Shown here: positions 6,122 through 11,305 of the stretch, in pieces
How the letters are laid out: every line of letters begins with the position of its first letter
How positions within the stretch are numbered: position 1 is the stretch's first letter
Assembly: GCA_017609795.1 (NCBI GenBank)
Contig: JAFCDH010000014.1
Coordinates: forward strand, 1 to 12,432
Length of the DNA stretch: 12,432 bases
Source of the DNA: Candidatus Pacearchaeota archaeon
Lineage (GTDB): Archaea; Nanobdellota; Nanobdellia; Pacearchaeales; GW2011-AR1
Direction: 5' to 3'
Notes under the pieces: generated by a model
Told to the model about the DNA's origin: nothing
Database searches by the model: none
What the model saw: only the letters and a program-made list of their open reading frames with translations
Program-made: the position numbers and the translations under genes

Positions 6122-6197
6122 GAGCCCATAGCTCAGTCTGGTTTAGAGCGCTGCTCTTATAAGGCAGAGGTCCCAGGTTCAAATCCTGGTGGGCTCA
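6122..6197 (+). tRNA. tRNA-Ile, anticodon UAU
   Basis: A 76-nt cloverleaf. The acceptor GAGCCCA pairs with TGGGCTC, followed by discriminator A6197. T8 A9, D stem GCTC/GAGC, G26, anticodon stem CTGCT/GGCAG with loop CTTATAA (anticodon TAT at 6158-6160), variable AGGTC, T stem CCAGG/CCTGG with loop TTCAAAT. No intron and no encoded CCA. UAU reads the Ile codon AUA. Most archaea instead use a CAU tRNA carrying agmatidine made by TiaS; UAU-type tRNAs are known from Nanoarchaeum and Korarchaeum. U36-A37 makes it a t6A substrate for Kae1. Parts of its T arm and 3' end recur downstream. Confidence 0.95.
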
Positions 6198-6205
6198 TAT
6201 ATAAT

Positions 6206-6230
6206 ATAATATTGCCCTAAGTAATATTAT
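6206..6230 (+). repeat. 8-bp inverted repeat just 3' of tRNA-Ile
   Basis: ATAATATT (6206-6213) pairs with AATATTAT (6223-6230) around GCCCTAAGT. All pairs are A-T, so it is weak; it may form in the tRNA 3' trailer. No T-run follows directly. Confidence 0.4.
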
Positions 6231-6261
6231 CAATTTAATTTATTAGATTTATCCAAGTGCA

Positions 6262-6341
6262 TCAGGTTCAAATACTTCAATTCGTTATCAAAAAGAGAAT
6301 TGAAGTTCCCAAAAATTATAAAATAATTTTTTAGGACCTGA
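6262..6341 (+). ncRNA. Candidate three-way-junction RNA
   Basis: Three nested or adjacent stems fit one fold. P1 pairs TCAGGTTC (6262-6269) with GGACCTGA (6334-6341), 8 pairs with one U-G. P2 pairs ACTTCAATTC (6274-6283) with GAATTGAAGT (6297-6306), 10 perfect pairs. P3 pairs AAAAATTAT (6311-6319) with ATAATTTTT (6323-6331), 9 perfect pairs with an AAA loop. The U-G pair in P1 favours the plus strand. TTTAATTTA near 6234-6242 could be its TATA box, and AAAGTTTTTAATTT after 6341 a weak terminator. It may instead be processed from the tRNA-Ile transcript. No known family recognised; AT-rich stems raise the chance level, but P1 is GC-containing. Confidence 0.4.
6263..6273 (+). repeat. 11-nt copy of the tRNA-Ile T-arm
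   Basis: CAGGTTCAAAT here is identical to 6174-6184 in the T stem and loop of tRNA-Ile, 89 nt upstream. Its CAGGTTC part forms one strand of P1 of the candidate RNA. Confidence 0.6.
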
Positions 6342-6394
6342 AAGTTTTTAATTTACAATCTTAATCATAAAATAAGAATTAAAGGCTTGAGCAA

Positions 6395-6404
6395 GTGGGC
6401 TCAT
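6395..6404 (+). repeat. 10-nt copy of the tRNA-Ile 3' end
   Basis: GTGGGCTCAT is identical to 6189-6198, the acceptor 3' strand, discriminator base and next base of tRNA-Ile. It is preceded by TTGAGC, which can pair with GGCTCA as a mini-acceptor hairpin. It could be an att-like scar or the remnant of a decayed second tRNA copy. Its first three bases are also the alternative GTG start of the small ORF. Confidence 0.6.
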
Positions 6405-6436
6405 TTAATATTTTAGACAAAAAACATTTTTTTAAA

Positions 6437-6625
6437 ATGAAAGAAAGATTTACAGAAATAAAAGGGTTAGATGCTAAAGGAAAAGCTGAGATAACCAAAA
6501 GAATCATAGATAATAGATATAATATAAAAGAAGAATCTGATGATACTGGAACCTCTTTTATATGTACCAAACCAGGAAGACAAACTCATAGAATATATAT
6601 TAGAAAAGATCAAAACAAACAATAG
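6437..6625 (+). CDS. Small hypothetical protein between two tRNA genes
   Basis: A 62-aa ORF from ATG 6437 (76 aa if GTG 6395 is used). The protein is highly charged: a helical first part (KERFTEIKGL then KGKAEITKRIID), then a Thr/Ser-rich strand region with TSFICTKPGRQTHRIYIRKD that reads like a beta-hairpin. Not recognised. An ATTTAATATT element at 6403-6412 lies about 29 nt before ATG 6437, supporting that start as leaderless; a weaker box near 6366-6375 would suit the GTG. No ribosome site separates them. The stop at 6625 abuts the tRNA-Glu promoter. Compact alpha-then-beta shape and position next to a tRNA recall small regulators or antitoxins, but nothing proves it. Confidence 0.55.
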   Translation: MKERFTEIKGLDAKGKAEITKRIIDNRYNIKEESDDTGTSFICTKPGRQTHRIYIRKDQNKQ

Positions 6626-6636
6626 TTTTAAAAACC
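6626..6636 (+). promoter_or_regulatory. TATA box of tRNA-Glu
   Basis: TTTTAAAAACC begins at the base after the upstream stop codon and is centred about 31 nt before the tRNA-Glu 5' end, fitting a promoter with a few nt of 5' leader. Confidence 0.5.
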
Positions 6637-6661
6637 AAATTTCTCTTTAAAAAATATACAA

Positions 6662-6734
6662 GCCCCTTTCGTCTAGTGGCCAAGGATACAGCCCTTTCAA
6701 GGCTGTGACACGGGTTCAAATCCCGTAGGGGGCA
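6662..6734 (+). tRNA. tRNA-Glu, anticodon UUC
   Basis: A 73-nt cloverleaf. Acceptor GCCCCTT/AGGGGGC includes one T-G pair; discriminator A6734. D stem GTCT/GGAT uses two wobble pairs. Anticodon stem CAGCC/GGCTG has loop CTTTCAA (anticodon TTC at 6696-6698). Variable loop TGAC; T stem ACGGG/CCCGT with loop TTCAAAT. No intron, no encoded CCA. It reads GAA and, by wobble, GAG. The last bases AGGGGGCAT recur at 10224-10232. Confidence 0.95.
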
Positions 6735-6800
6735 TTGCATCATTTTGAGGATTTGAAGGAAAAATTAAATAGAATTAAATAAAATGGTTTATTACTTTCC

Positions 6801-6823
6801 CCTCTTTTTATGTTTGAAAGAGG
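6801..6823. terminator. Hairpin between tRNA-Glu and the convergent 6872-7369 gene
   Basis: CCTCTTT (6801-6807) pairs with AAAGAGG (6817-6823), 7 bp with a 9-nt loop, in the gap between two convergent transcription units. On the minus strand the following AGTAATAAACC is not T-rich, so termination is only suggested by position. Confidence 0.35.
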
Positions 6824-6871
6824 ATGTTGAAAGTTATAAATGTTTGTTGGAGATCTACATTAACTCTTGTT

Positions 6872-7369
6872 TTAAGAAAGAGAATCAACTATTTCTCTCC
6901 ATTCATTAACTTGATATTTATAATGTTGTATTATTTCTATTGGATCATTATAATGTTTTGCTATTTCAAGTTTTCTTAAATATTTAACAAAATAATGTCT
7001 AGCTTTTTTTAATCTTTTTCTATTTTTCTTTGAAAGATAACTTTCTTTTTCATTAATGCTTTGTTCTTCAATATCTTCTAATTTTAGTTTTCTTTGGAAA
7101 TACCAGCTATTTAATCTTCTTTGAATTGACTCAGGGCGAAAATGGGTCAAAAGAAAAGAGGGAATTTCAACAAGAATACCAGAATCCTTTATATTTAAAA
7201 CCTTTAATTCAACTCCTTTTCTCAATCTTAAATCCCTAGTTTCATCTAGAAATTCGTCATATGCTCGTGTGCCAATTAGGGGAGGAGTACATATAACAAT
7301 ATCTCCTATTTTAAAATGGTTCACATCATATGTTCTTTTTAATCTATCCTTATTCTTATGTTTTTTCAT
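6872..7369 (-). CDS. Hypothetical protein, beta-barrel-like N-terminus plus basic helices
   Basis: A 165-aa protein, not recognised. Residues 18-80 look like a small SH3/KOW-like barrel: FKIGDIVICTPP, then RLRKGVELKVLNI, then SGILVEIPSFLL, alternating hydrophobic strands split by turns. Residues 85-165 are predicted alpha-helical, rich in Lys, Arg and Tyr (KKNRKRLKKARHYF), without membrane segments. A barrel followed by a basic helical region suggests nucleic acid or ribosome binding (inference). ATG 7369 lies about 26 nt from a TATA box (7392-7400), so the mRNA is probably leaderless and monocistronic. It converges on tRNA-Glu. Possibly part of an accessory segment that runs to about 10230. 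Confidence 0.7.
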   Translation of the reverse strand: MKKHKNKDRLKRTYDVNHFKIGDIVICTPPLIGTRAYDEFLDETRDLRLRKGVELKVLNIKDSGILVEIPSFLLTHFRPESIQRRLNSWYFQRKLKLEDIEEQSINEKESYLSKKNRKRLKKARHYFVKYLRKLEIAKHYNDPIEIIQHYKYQVNEWREIVDSLS

Positions 7370-7391
7370 TAATAAGTTGTTAAATTAATGG

Positions 7392-7400
7392 ATTTAAAAA
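7392..7400 (-). promoter_or_regulatory. TATA box of the 6872-7369 gene
   Basis: TTTTTAAAT on the minus strand, about 26 nt before ATG 7369; leaderless pattern. Confidence 0.5.
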
Positions 7401-7621
7401 AGTTTTGGTTTATTTTATCTTAGATTTTATGTTTTCAATGCTTTGTAATTTAAAAGGAGTTTCTATTATAACTATTGAATCAAGGATTCTATATTCATAT
7501 CCTGTAGTTAAAGGATCTTAAAATTTTATTTTGCCTCTTTTTTTATTATTAATAGAAGAATTAAGGGGATTTAAAAGTTGTTGAAACTCTATTTTTGGGT
7601 TTTATCAATAAAGAAAAAAAT

Positions 7622-8407
7622 TTACTCAATCAATTCCATAGGTAAATATTGCCTTAGTTTTTCAGGAATTTGCTCTATTTTTATTTCTAAACCTCTTTGT
7701 TTTGCTAGTTTTGAAATTGCGACTGCTGGAATGGAAAAGTACCTTGAGGATATATTTTTATAGATTCCCCATCTTACCTGATTATAGTGTCTTTGTAATA
7801 ACTTTCCTAAATTATCATCAAATAAAGCTTCATCTTTTTCCATAACAGCCTTATATAACTGACCTTGATAATAAAATTCAATCCCAGCTTTATCTTTATA
7901 TACTTTAATATTTGAAATATTCTCAATTGCTTTTTCATTCTTTCCTAAAATAAAATTCCTTAAAGCATCTGTTGTATTTAGACTAAATAGATGTATTTCA
8001 TCATCAAAAGATGTTAAATCAAAATGACTTTTAATATTCATAACTATTCTTTTTGCTAAGTCTAAATCATTAGAAATAATTGCAGAGTATATAGCGTCTT
8101 TTGACAAATGTCTTTGATAAAATTCATTTGTTTTAATCGATAAATTTGCTAATTCTTCTGCATATTCAGCAGCCTTCCTAAAATGTTTTTTAACTTCACT
8201 AATTGGTTCTCCTAAGGCATATTTCTCAAGAGCAATATCTTTTTCGCATCCAACAAGACTCCCATAATTAAAGCCAACCATTCCAAAGTTTTTTTGATTA
8301 AGGAATCTCTTGATACAATTTAAAAGACTTTTTTTCCTATCTTCAATTCCATTTATATACTTTAAAATATCTTCTTTATTAATATTTACTCTTATCTGAT
8401 TTAACAT
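7622..8407 (-). CDS. Imm49-like immunity protein
   Basis: A 261-aa, mostly alpha-helical protein resembling the Imm49 immunity family of polymorphic toxin systems. Supporting features, by memory of the family, are an early IALEKYALGE helix (58-67), repeated helix pairs with small-residue turns (AIYSAIISNDLDLAKRI at 105-121; DALRNFILGKNEKAIE at 147-162), and especially the C-terminus IPAVAISKLAKQRGLEI (226-242) followed by YLPMELI (254-260), the family's hallmark ending. Imm49 proteins neutralise a toxin by direct binding in the cytoplasm. No cognate toxin gene is visible here, so it may be an orphan immunity gene or a family member with another job. ATG 8407 lies 27 nt after a TATA box; the gene is monocistronic and leaderless. 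Confidence 0.65.
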   Translation of the reverse strand: MLNQIRVNINKEDILKYINGIEDRKKSLLNCIKRFLNQKNFGMVGFNYGSLVGCEKDIALEKYALGEPISEVKKHFRKAAEYAEELANLSIKTNEFYQRHLSKDAIYSAIISNDLDLAKRIVMNIKSHFDLTSFDDEIHLFSLNTTDALRNFILGKNEKAIENISNIKVYKDKAGIEFYYQGQLYKAVMEKDEALFDDNLGKLLQRHYNQVRWGIYKNISSRYFSIPAVAISKLAKQRGLEIKIEQIPEKLRQYLPMELIE

Positions 8408-8430
8408 TTTATTACTAAAAAATAGTGACT

Positions 8431-8439
8431 ATTTAAAAC
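8431..8439 (-). promoter_or_regulatory. TATA box of the Imm49-like gene
   Basis: GTTTTAAAT on the minus strand, centred about 27 nt from ATG 8407. It argues against translation starting at the TTG at 8442 on the opposite strand. Confidence 0.5.
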
Positions 8440-8476
8440 TTTTGATTTCTTATTTTCCAAATTCTGGGAAATTTTG

Positions 8477-8486
8477 TATTATAAAA
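8477..8486 (+). promoter_or_regulatory. TATA box of the 8505-8807 gene
   Basis: TATTATAAAA about 23 nt before ATG 8505, the same leaderless spacing as neighbouring genes; it supports ATG 8505 over the upstream TTG. Confidence 0.45.
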
Positions 8487-8504
8487 TCTTCTTCAGAGAA
8501 ATAT

Positions 8505-8807
8505 ATGGGTTTTCCTGTTGGAAGAGGCACACAAAGAGAAGATTTGGCTTTAATTTGGAGCGAGTATCAAACAGCTGTGAAACTTTACAAAGAATTAGAA
8601 TCCTCTAAGACTCCAAAGGTATTTGTTCAAACTGCTTTAAAAGATGAAGTTCCTAAAAATAGTTCAAGCCATTTAAATATAACTTCAACAGGTTTATTAC
8701 TTTCAGATCCTTGGGCATATGATAATCACAGCAATCCACTAAAAGACTCCATTTTAGGAGATTTGAAATATCAAAGATTTTCAGAAATACATAAAACTAA
8801 ATTTTAA
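8505..8807 (+). CDS. Hypothetical protein, 100 aa
   Basis: An unrecognised soluble protein. The open frame begins earlier with a TTG at 8442 (121 aa), but I choose ATG 8505: it is placed correctly behind a TATA box, and the TTG would give no leader or promoter room. The N-terminus (GFPVGRGTQRED) is followed by a clear amphipathic helix (LIWSEYQTAVKLYKELE, about 16-32), a strand (KVFVQTAL), and a loop-rich second half with LLLSDPWAYDNHSNPLKDS and no helix-like periodicity. It is divergent from the Imm49-like gene and ends exactly where the promoter of the radical SAM gene begins. No toxin, DNA-binding or enzyme motif was seen. Confidence 0.55.
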   Translation: MGFPVGRGTQREDLALIWSEYQTAVKLYKELESSKTPKVFVQTALKDEVPKNSSSHLNITSTGLLLSDPWAYDNHSNPLKDSILGDLKYQRFSEIHKTKF

Positions 8808-8811
8808 ATAC
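8802..8811 (+). promoter_or_regulatory. TATA box of the radical SAM gene, overlapping the upstream stop codon
   Basis: TTTTAAATAC contains the TAA stop of the 100-aa gene and lies about 25 nt before ATG 8832. The radical SAM/DUF5680 pair therefore seems to have its own promoter. Confidence 0.5.
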
Positions 8812-8831
8812 AAGATAATTGTAAATATATA

Positions 8832-9644
8832 ATGAAGATTAAAGAAAAACAAGTAAAATCTATAATTACAAAAAGTAATTTACCAGATGCAGATTTTGTT
8901 ATGAATCCTTACATTGGTTGCCAACATGCTTGTAAATATTGTTATGCAGATTTTATGAAAAGATTTACAGGACATAATGGAGAAGAATGGGGTTCTTTTG
9001 TAGATGTTAAAATTAATGCTCCAGAAACTATCAGTTTAAGATTTATAAAAAAAGATTCTCTAATTTTAATAGGTTCAGTAACAGACCCCTATCAACCTTT
9101 AGAAGCAAAATATAAAATTACTCGAGAGTGTTTAGAAAGATTATTAGAATCACAACCAAGATTAGAAATTTTAACAAAATCCTCTCTTGTCTTAAGAGAT
9201 TTAGATTTATTAAAACAATTTAAAAATTTAAGAGTAGGAGTTTCTGTAGGAGTTTTAGATAATGATCTTTCTAGAAAATTAGAGCCTTGTGCATCATCGC
9301 CAAAGCAGAGATTAGAAACATTAAAAAGACTTCATGAAGAAGGAATAAGAACATATTTATTTATCTCTCCAATGTTCCCAGAAATTACAGATTTTAAGGA
9401 ATTAATAAAACTTTCAAGAGAGTATGCTGATGAAGTTTTGTTTGAAAATTTAAATATTAGGGCAAATAATAAGAGAAATATTTTTAATTTTCTTCAAGAA
9501 AACAGACCAGAATTAATTCCTCTTTATGAACAAATTCAAAAAGATCAGTCTTATTGGAATGGTTTAGAAAAAGAAATATCAAAATATTGTGAACAATCTA
9601 AAATTCCTTATAAAATTTATTTTCATCATGGAAGAAAAAAATGA
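8832..9644 (+). CDS. Radical SAM protein, SPL/SplB-like (COG1533 type)
   Basis: A 270-aa radical SAM enzyme. The 4Fe-4S cluster motif C-x3-C-x2-C is at C30, C34 and C37 (GCQHACKYCYA). Further features are the conserved NPYIGC lead-in, a DPYQPLE segment (about 85-91) typical of the spore-photoproduct-lyase-like COG1533 branch, a TKSSLVLRDLDLL strand-helix, and a later ISPMFPEITD loop of the partial TIM barrel. Such proteins cleave SAM to a 5'-deoxyadenosyl radical; members outside true SplB have unknown substrates, and DNA lesion repair should not be assumed. Its stop overlaps the DUF5680 start (ATGA, 9641-9644), so the two products are probably made together. Confidence 0.88.
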   Translation: MKIKEKQVKSIITKSNLPDADFVMNPYIGCQHACKYCYADFMKRFTGHNGEEWGSFVDVKINAPETISLRFIKKDSLILIGSVTDPYQPLEAKYKITRECLERLLESQPRLEILTKSSLVLRDLDLLKQFKNLRVGVSVGVLDNDLSRKLEPCASSPKQRLETLKRLHEEGIRTYLFISPMFPEITDFKELIKLSREYADEVLFENLNIRANNKRNIFNFLQENRPELIPLYEQIQKDQSYWNGLEKEISKYCEQSKIPYKIYFHHGRKK

Positions 9645-10096
9645 TAGATAAACAATTAATAGATTTTTTACAAAGAGCAAAAAAAGCTACTTTTGCTTCT
9701 AAAACTGCTGAACCAGTAAAAACTAAAGATAATGGATTAGAATATAGCTATGAAGAAAGACCTTTTTTATATAAAGATAAATATTTTGGATATTTTACTG
9801 ACACTGGTCAAGAAATAGTTTGGTATAATGGAGTTCCAAAATGGTCAATGTCTTATAGAGGGGGAATGTTATCTCATGAAGATTTGTCAAGTAGATGTTT
9901 CTCCTTCTTAAAGAGATGTTTACAAAAATTTCCAGAAGATTTTCCTGTTAGAGGTCCAAAAAATTATGAAGAAGGAGATTTTAGATATGAAAATAAGTGG
10001 GAAGGAGATATAGATAGTTTTTTTGGAGAAGAGAAGATATTTTGGAAAAATGAACAAATTTATTTTAGAAATTATTTAGGAGGGAACATAAAATAA
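9641..10096 (+). CDS. DUF5680 domain protein
   Basis: A 151-aa protein following the DUF5680 plan as I remember it: FLQRAKKATFASK at 9-21, a LEYSYEERPFLYKDKYFG block at 33-50 (family: L-x-Y-x-E-G-x-x-x-Y-x-D-x-Y-x-G), a VWYNGVPKWSMSYRG block at 60-74, FPVRGPKNYEEGDFRYENKWEGD at 101-123 and a final IYFRNYLGG (140-148). The fold is probably beta-rich with aromatic strands; function of the family is unknown. Coupling by ATGA to the radical SAM gene suggests a partner or substrate role. The residues 71-73 SYR replace the more usual NYxG-like turn, a small difference. Complete by length. Confidence 0.75.
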   Translation: MIDKQLIDFLQRAKKATFASKTAEPVKTKDNGLEYSYEERPFLYKDKYFGYFTDTGQEIVWYNGVPKWSMSYRGGMLSHEDLSSRCFSFLKRCLQKFPEDFPVRGPKNYEEGDFRYENKWEGDIDSFFGEEKIFWKNEQIYFRNYLGGNIK

Positions 10097-10115
10097 TTTC
10101 AAAACCAGCATAATC

Positions 10116-10127
10116 TTTAAAAGTACC
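10116..10127 (+). promoter_or_regulatory. Possible TATA box in the DUF5680-to-membrane-protein gap
   Basis: TTTAAAAGTACC would place a start near 10145, with no ORF following. If real, it would drive a non-coding transcript through the GC island at 10199-10232. Confidence 0.25.
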
Positions 10128-10223
10128 ACATCCCTAATAGAATTATACAATTATAAGTTATAATAAGCACAAATAAATAAAAAAACAACTCATTAATTCT
10201 GCCAAAAGGGTCTAGGTTTCAGC

Positions 10224-10232
10224 AGGGGGCAT
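10224..10232 (+). repeat. 9-nt copy of the tRNA-Glu 3' end
   Basis: AGGGGGCAT matches 6727-6735, the tRNA-Glu acceptor 3' strand, discriminator base and next base. GTCTAG at 10210-10215 also occurs in the tRNA-Glu D arm (6670-6675). It is short for an att site, but GC-rich sequence is rare here. Confidence 0.35.
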
Positions 10233-10240
10233 ATTTTATA
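10231..10240 (+). promoter_or_regulatory. TATA box of the 64-aa membrane protein
   Basis: ATATTTTATA, centred about 40 nt before ATG 10276; a start near 10262 leaves a leader of about 14 nt carrying the Shine-Dalgarno AGGAGGT at 10265-10271. Confidence 0.45.
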
Positions 10241-10275
10241 AATATTAAATTTTTTATATATTAAAGGAGGTTAAA

Positions 10276-10470
10276 ATGATATCTGTAAAAAATTTTACAA
10301 CTTTAGATTCAGCACTTTGGGAAGCTTCAATATTTACAATTACTTTGTTTCTTATATCTGTTTGGTCAGGTCTTGCAAATTGGGTAATTAACACAAATTG
10401 GATATGGTTCTTAATTATTGGAATTATTATAGGAATTAAACCAACAATTAAAGTACTCAAAACCATTTAA
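10276..10470 (+). CDS. Small two-helix membrane protein, 64 aa
   Basis: The start is fixed by AGGAGGT 4 nt before ATG 10276, one of only three strong ribosome sites in the window. The product has a short polar N-terminus (about 1-13), TM1 at about 14-37 with Trp-rich content (SVWSGLANWV), a short NTNW turn, TM2 at about 42-58 (WFLIIGIIIGI with small Gly residues) and a Lys-rich end (IKPTIKVLKTI), suggesting both ends face the cytoplasm. Not recognised as a named family; small Gly/Trp two-TM proteins are common in DPANN membranes. The strong ribosome site suggests high expression. A T-rich stretch (10477-10500) after the stop is a likely terminator. Confidence 0.75.
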   Translation: MISVKNFTTLDSALWEASIFTITLFLISVWSGLANWVINTNWIWFLIIGIIIGIKPTIKVLKTI

Positions 10471-10476
10471 AAATCT

Positions 10477-10500
10477 CTTATTTTTTATTTTTTTAATTTA
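10477..10500 (+). terminator. T-rich terminator after the 64-aa membrane protein
   Basis: CTTATTTTTTATTTTTTTAA just after the stop at 10470 is a long T-rich tract, the normal archaeal termination signal. CTTATT and AATAAG at its ends can also pair. Confidence 0.5.
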
Positions 10501-10567
10501 ATAAGAAATCTAGTTTGTTTAACTAAAATTAAATCTCAAGTTAAGTTTTTTGCAATAGCATGATTAA

Positions 10568-10577
10568 ATTTAAATAA
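10568..10577 (+). promoter_or_regulatory. TATA box of the DUF2391 gene
   Basis: ATTTAAATAA about 26 nt before ATG 10598; leaderless pattern. Confidence 0.5.
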
Positions 10578-10597
10578 CTCTTTTTCTTGGATAAAAT

Positions 10598-11134
10598 ATG
10601 GAAAAGAAAAAGAGTGTGAACCAGGTAGTAAAGCATCAAGTTAATAAAAAACCTCAAGTTCATAAAGCTCTAACTCATAAAACTTCTAAAAGAATGACAA
10701 CAAATTTAGCAAAAGCTCAACCATTTGAAAAATTAATGGAGCCACCAAAAACTAAATTTGGATTAAGAAATATATTACAGGCAATAGTTGGAGCAACAAT
10801 TCTTGCAATTCCTATTGGTTTTACAGAAGAAACCTGGAGACTTGGTGAAAACTTACCTATGTGGAATATAATTATACTTTTTTTTATGTCAATATTTTTT
10901 GTTACCCTTTTTGCTTATAGGTATTTTAAGAAAAGAGTTCAGAAATTTTATTGGTATGATCTTGTGAAGAGGGTTGGCTCAATATATCTTGTTTCTTTTA
11001 TTGTTGTAGCTTTAATTTTATTTATAATACAAAAAGCTCCTTGGAATTCTGATATTCTTTTATCTTTTAAAAGAACAATAATTGTAGCTTTTCCATCTTC
11101 ATTAGGAGCAACTATTGCTGGAAGTTTGAAATAG
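10598..11134 (+). CDS. DUF2391 family integral membrane protein
   Basis: A 178-aa protein with a basic cytoplasmic N-terminus of about 50 residues (many Lys, His, Gln), then four predicted TM helices at about 57-75, 90-110, 125-145 and 158-175. The first helix with GATILAIPIGFTEETW matches the DUF2391 pattern (small residues, then a TEE/TMEMW-like end), and the pairing of a short hairpin, basic loop (KKRVQK) and second helix pair fits that family. Function is unknown. The basic N-terminal extension is longer than the core domain needs and might bind nucleic acid or a partner. Monocistronic, with its own TATA box. A hairpin plus T-run (11191-11230) lies 57 nt after the stop. Confidence 0.7.
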   Translation: MEKKKSVNQVVKHQVNKKPQVHKALTHKTSKRMTTNLAKAQPFEKLMEPPKTKFGLRNILQAIVGATILAIPIGFTEETWRLGENLPMWNIIILFFMSIFFVTLFAYRYFKKRVQKFYWYDLVKRVGSIYLVSFIVVALILFIIQKAPWNSDILLSFKRTIIVAFPSSLGATIAGSLK

Positions 11135-11190
11135 TTTTAGGAAGATAAATCTAACTAAATCTTAACCTTCTTGGTATCTAGTAACTATTT

Positions 11191-11230
11191 TTAAGCTGAG
11201 TTGATGAGTAGCTTAATCTTTTCTTTTTTA
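11191..11230 (+). terminator. Hairpin and T-rich tract after the DUF2391 gene
   Basis: TTAAGCT (11191-11197) pairs with AGCTTAA (11210-11216) around a 12-nt loop, followed by TCTTTTCTTTTTTA. This looks like a terminator with a hairpin. The loop region holds CTGA (11196-11199) and TGATGA (11202-11207), box D'/C'-like motifs; the outer C and D boxes of a C/D sRNA were not found. Confidence 0.45.
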
Positions 11231-11272
11231 TCTTATTAAATTCATTAAAATACTAGAATAAAGCCACCAAAA

Positions 11273-11283
11273 CATTTAAAAAC
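11273..11283 (+). promoter_or_regulatory. TATA box of the nucleotidyltransferase operon
   Basis: CATTTAAAAAC about 29 nt before ATG 11306; leaderless pattern. Confidence 0.5.
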
Positions 11284-11305
11284 ACTTAACTATTATATTA
11301 GTTAT

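Noticed and set aside
6070..6129. 20-codon extension of the kinase to ATG 6129
   Set aside because: It would overlap the tRNA-Ile gene and include the shared TATA box; the P-loop fits the ATG at 6069.
6379..6570. Minus-strand ORF opposite the small protein at 6437-6625
   Set aside because: Hydrophobic Ser/Leu-rich shadow frame with no promoter; the plus frame has better codon character.
7410..7517. 35-codon minus-strand open stretch with TTGYEYRILDSIVIIETPF
   Set aside because: It reads like protein but has no start codon, and an open run of this length is expected by chance in an AT-rich 250-bp gap.
8442..8504. N-terminal extension of the 100-aa protein from a TTG start
   Set aside because: The TATA box at 8477-8486 lies inside it and fits ATG 8505; the TTG would have no room for a promoter of its own beside the Imm49 promoter.
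11191..11216. Complete box C/D guide RNA
   Set aside because: Only the inner D' and C' motifs are present; no C box upstream or D box downstream at the usual distances.
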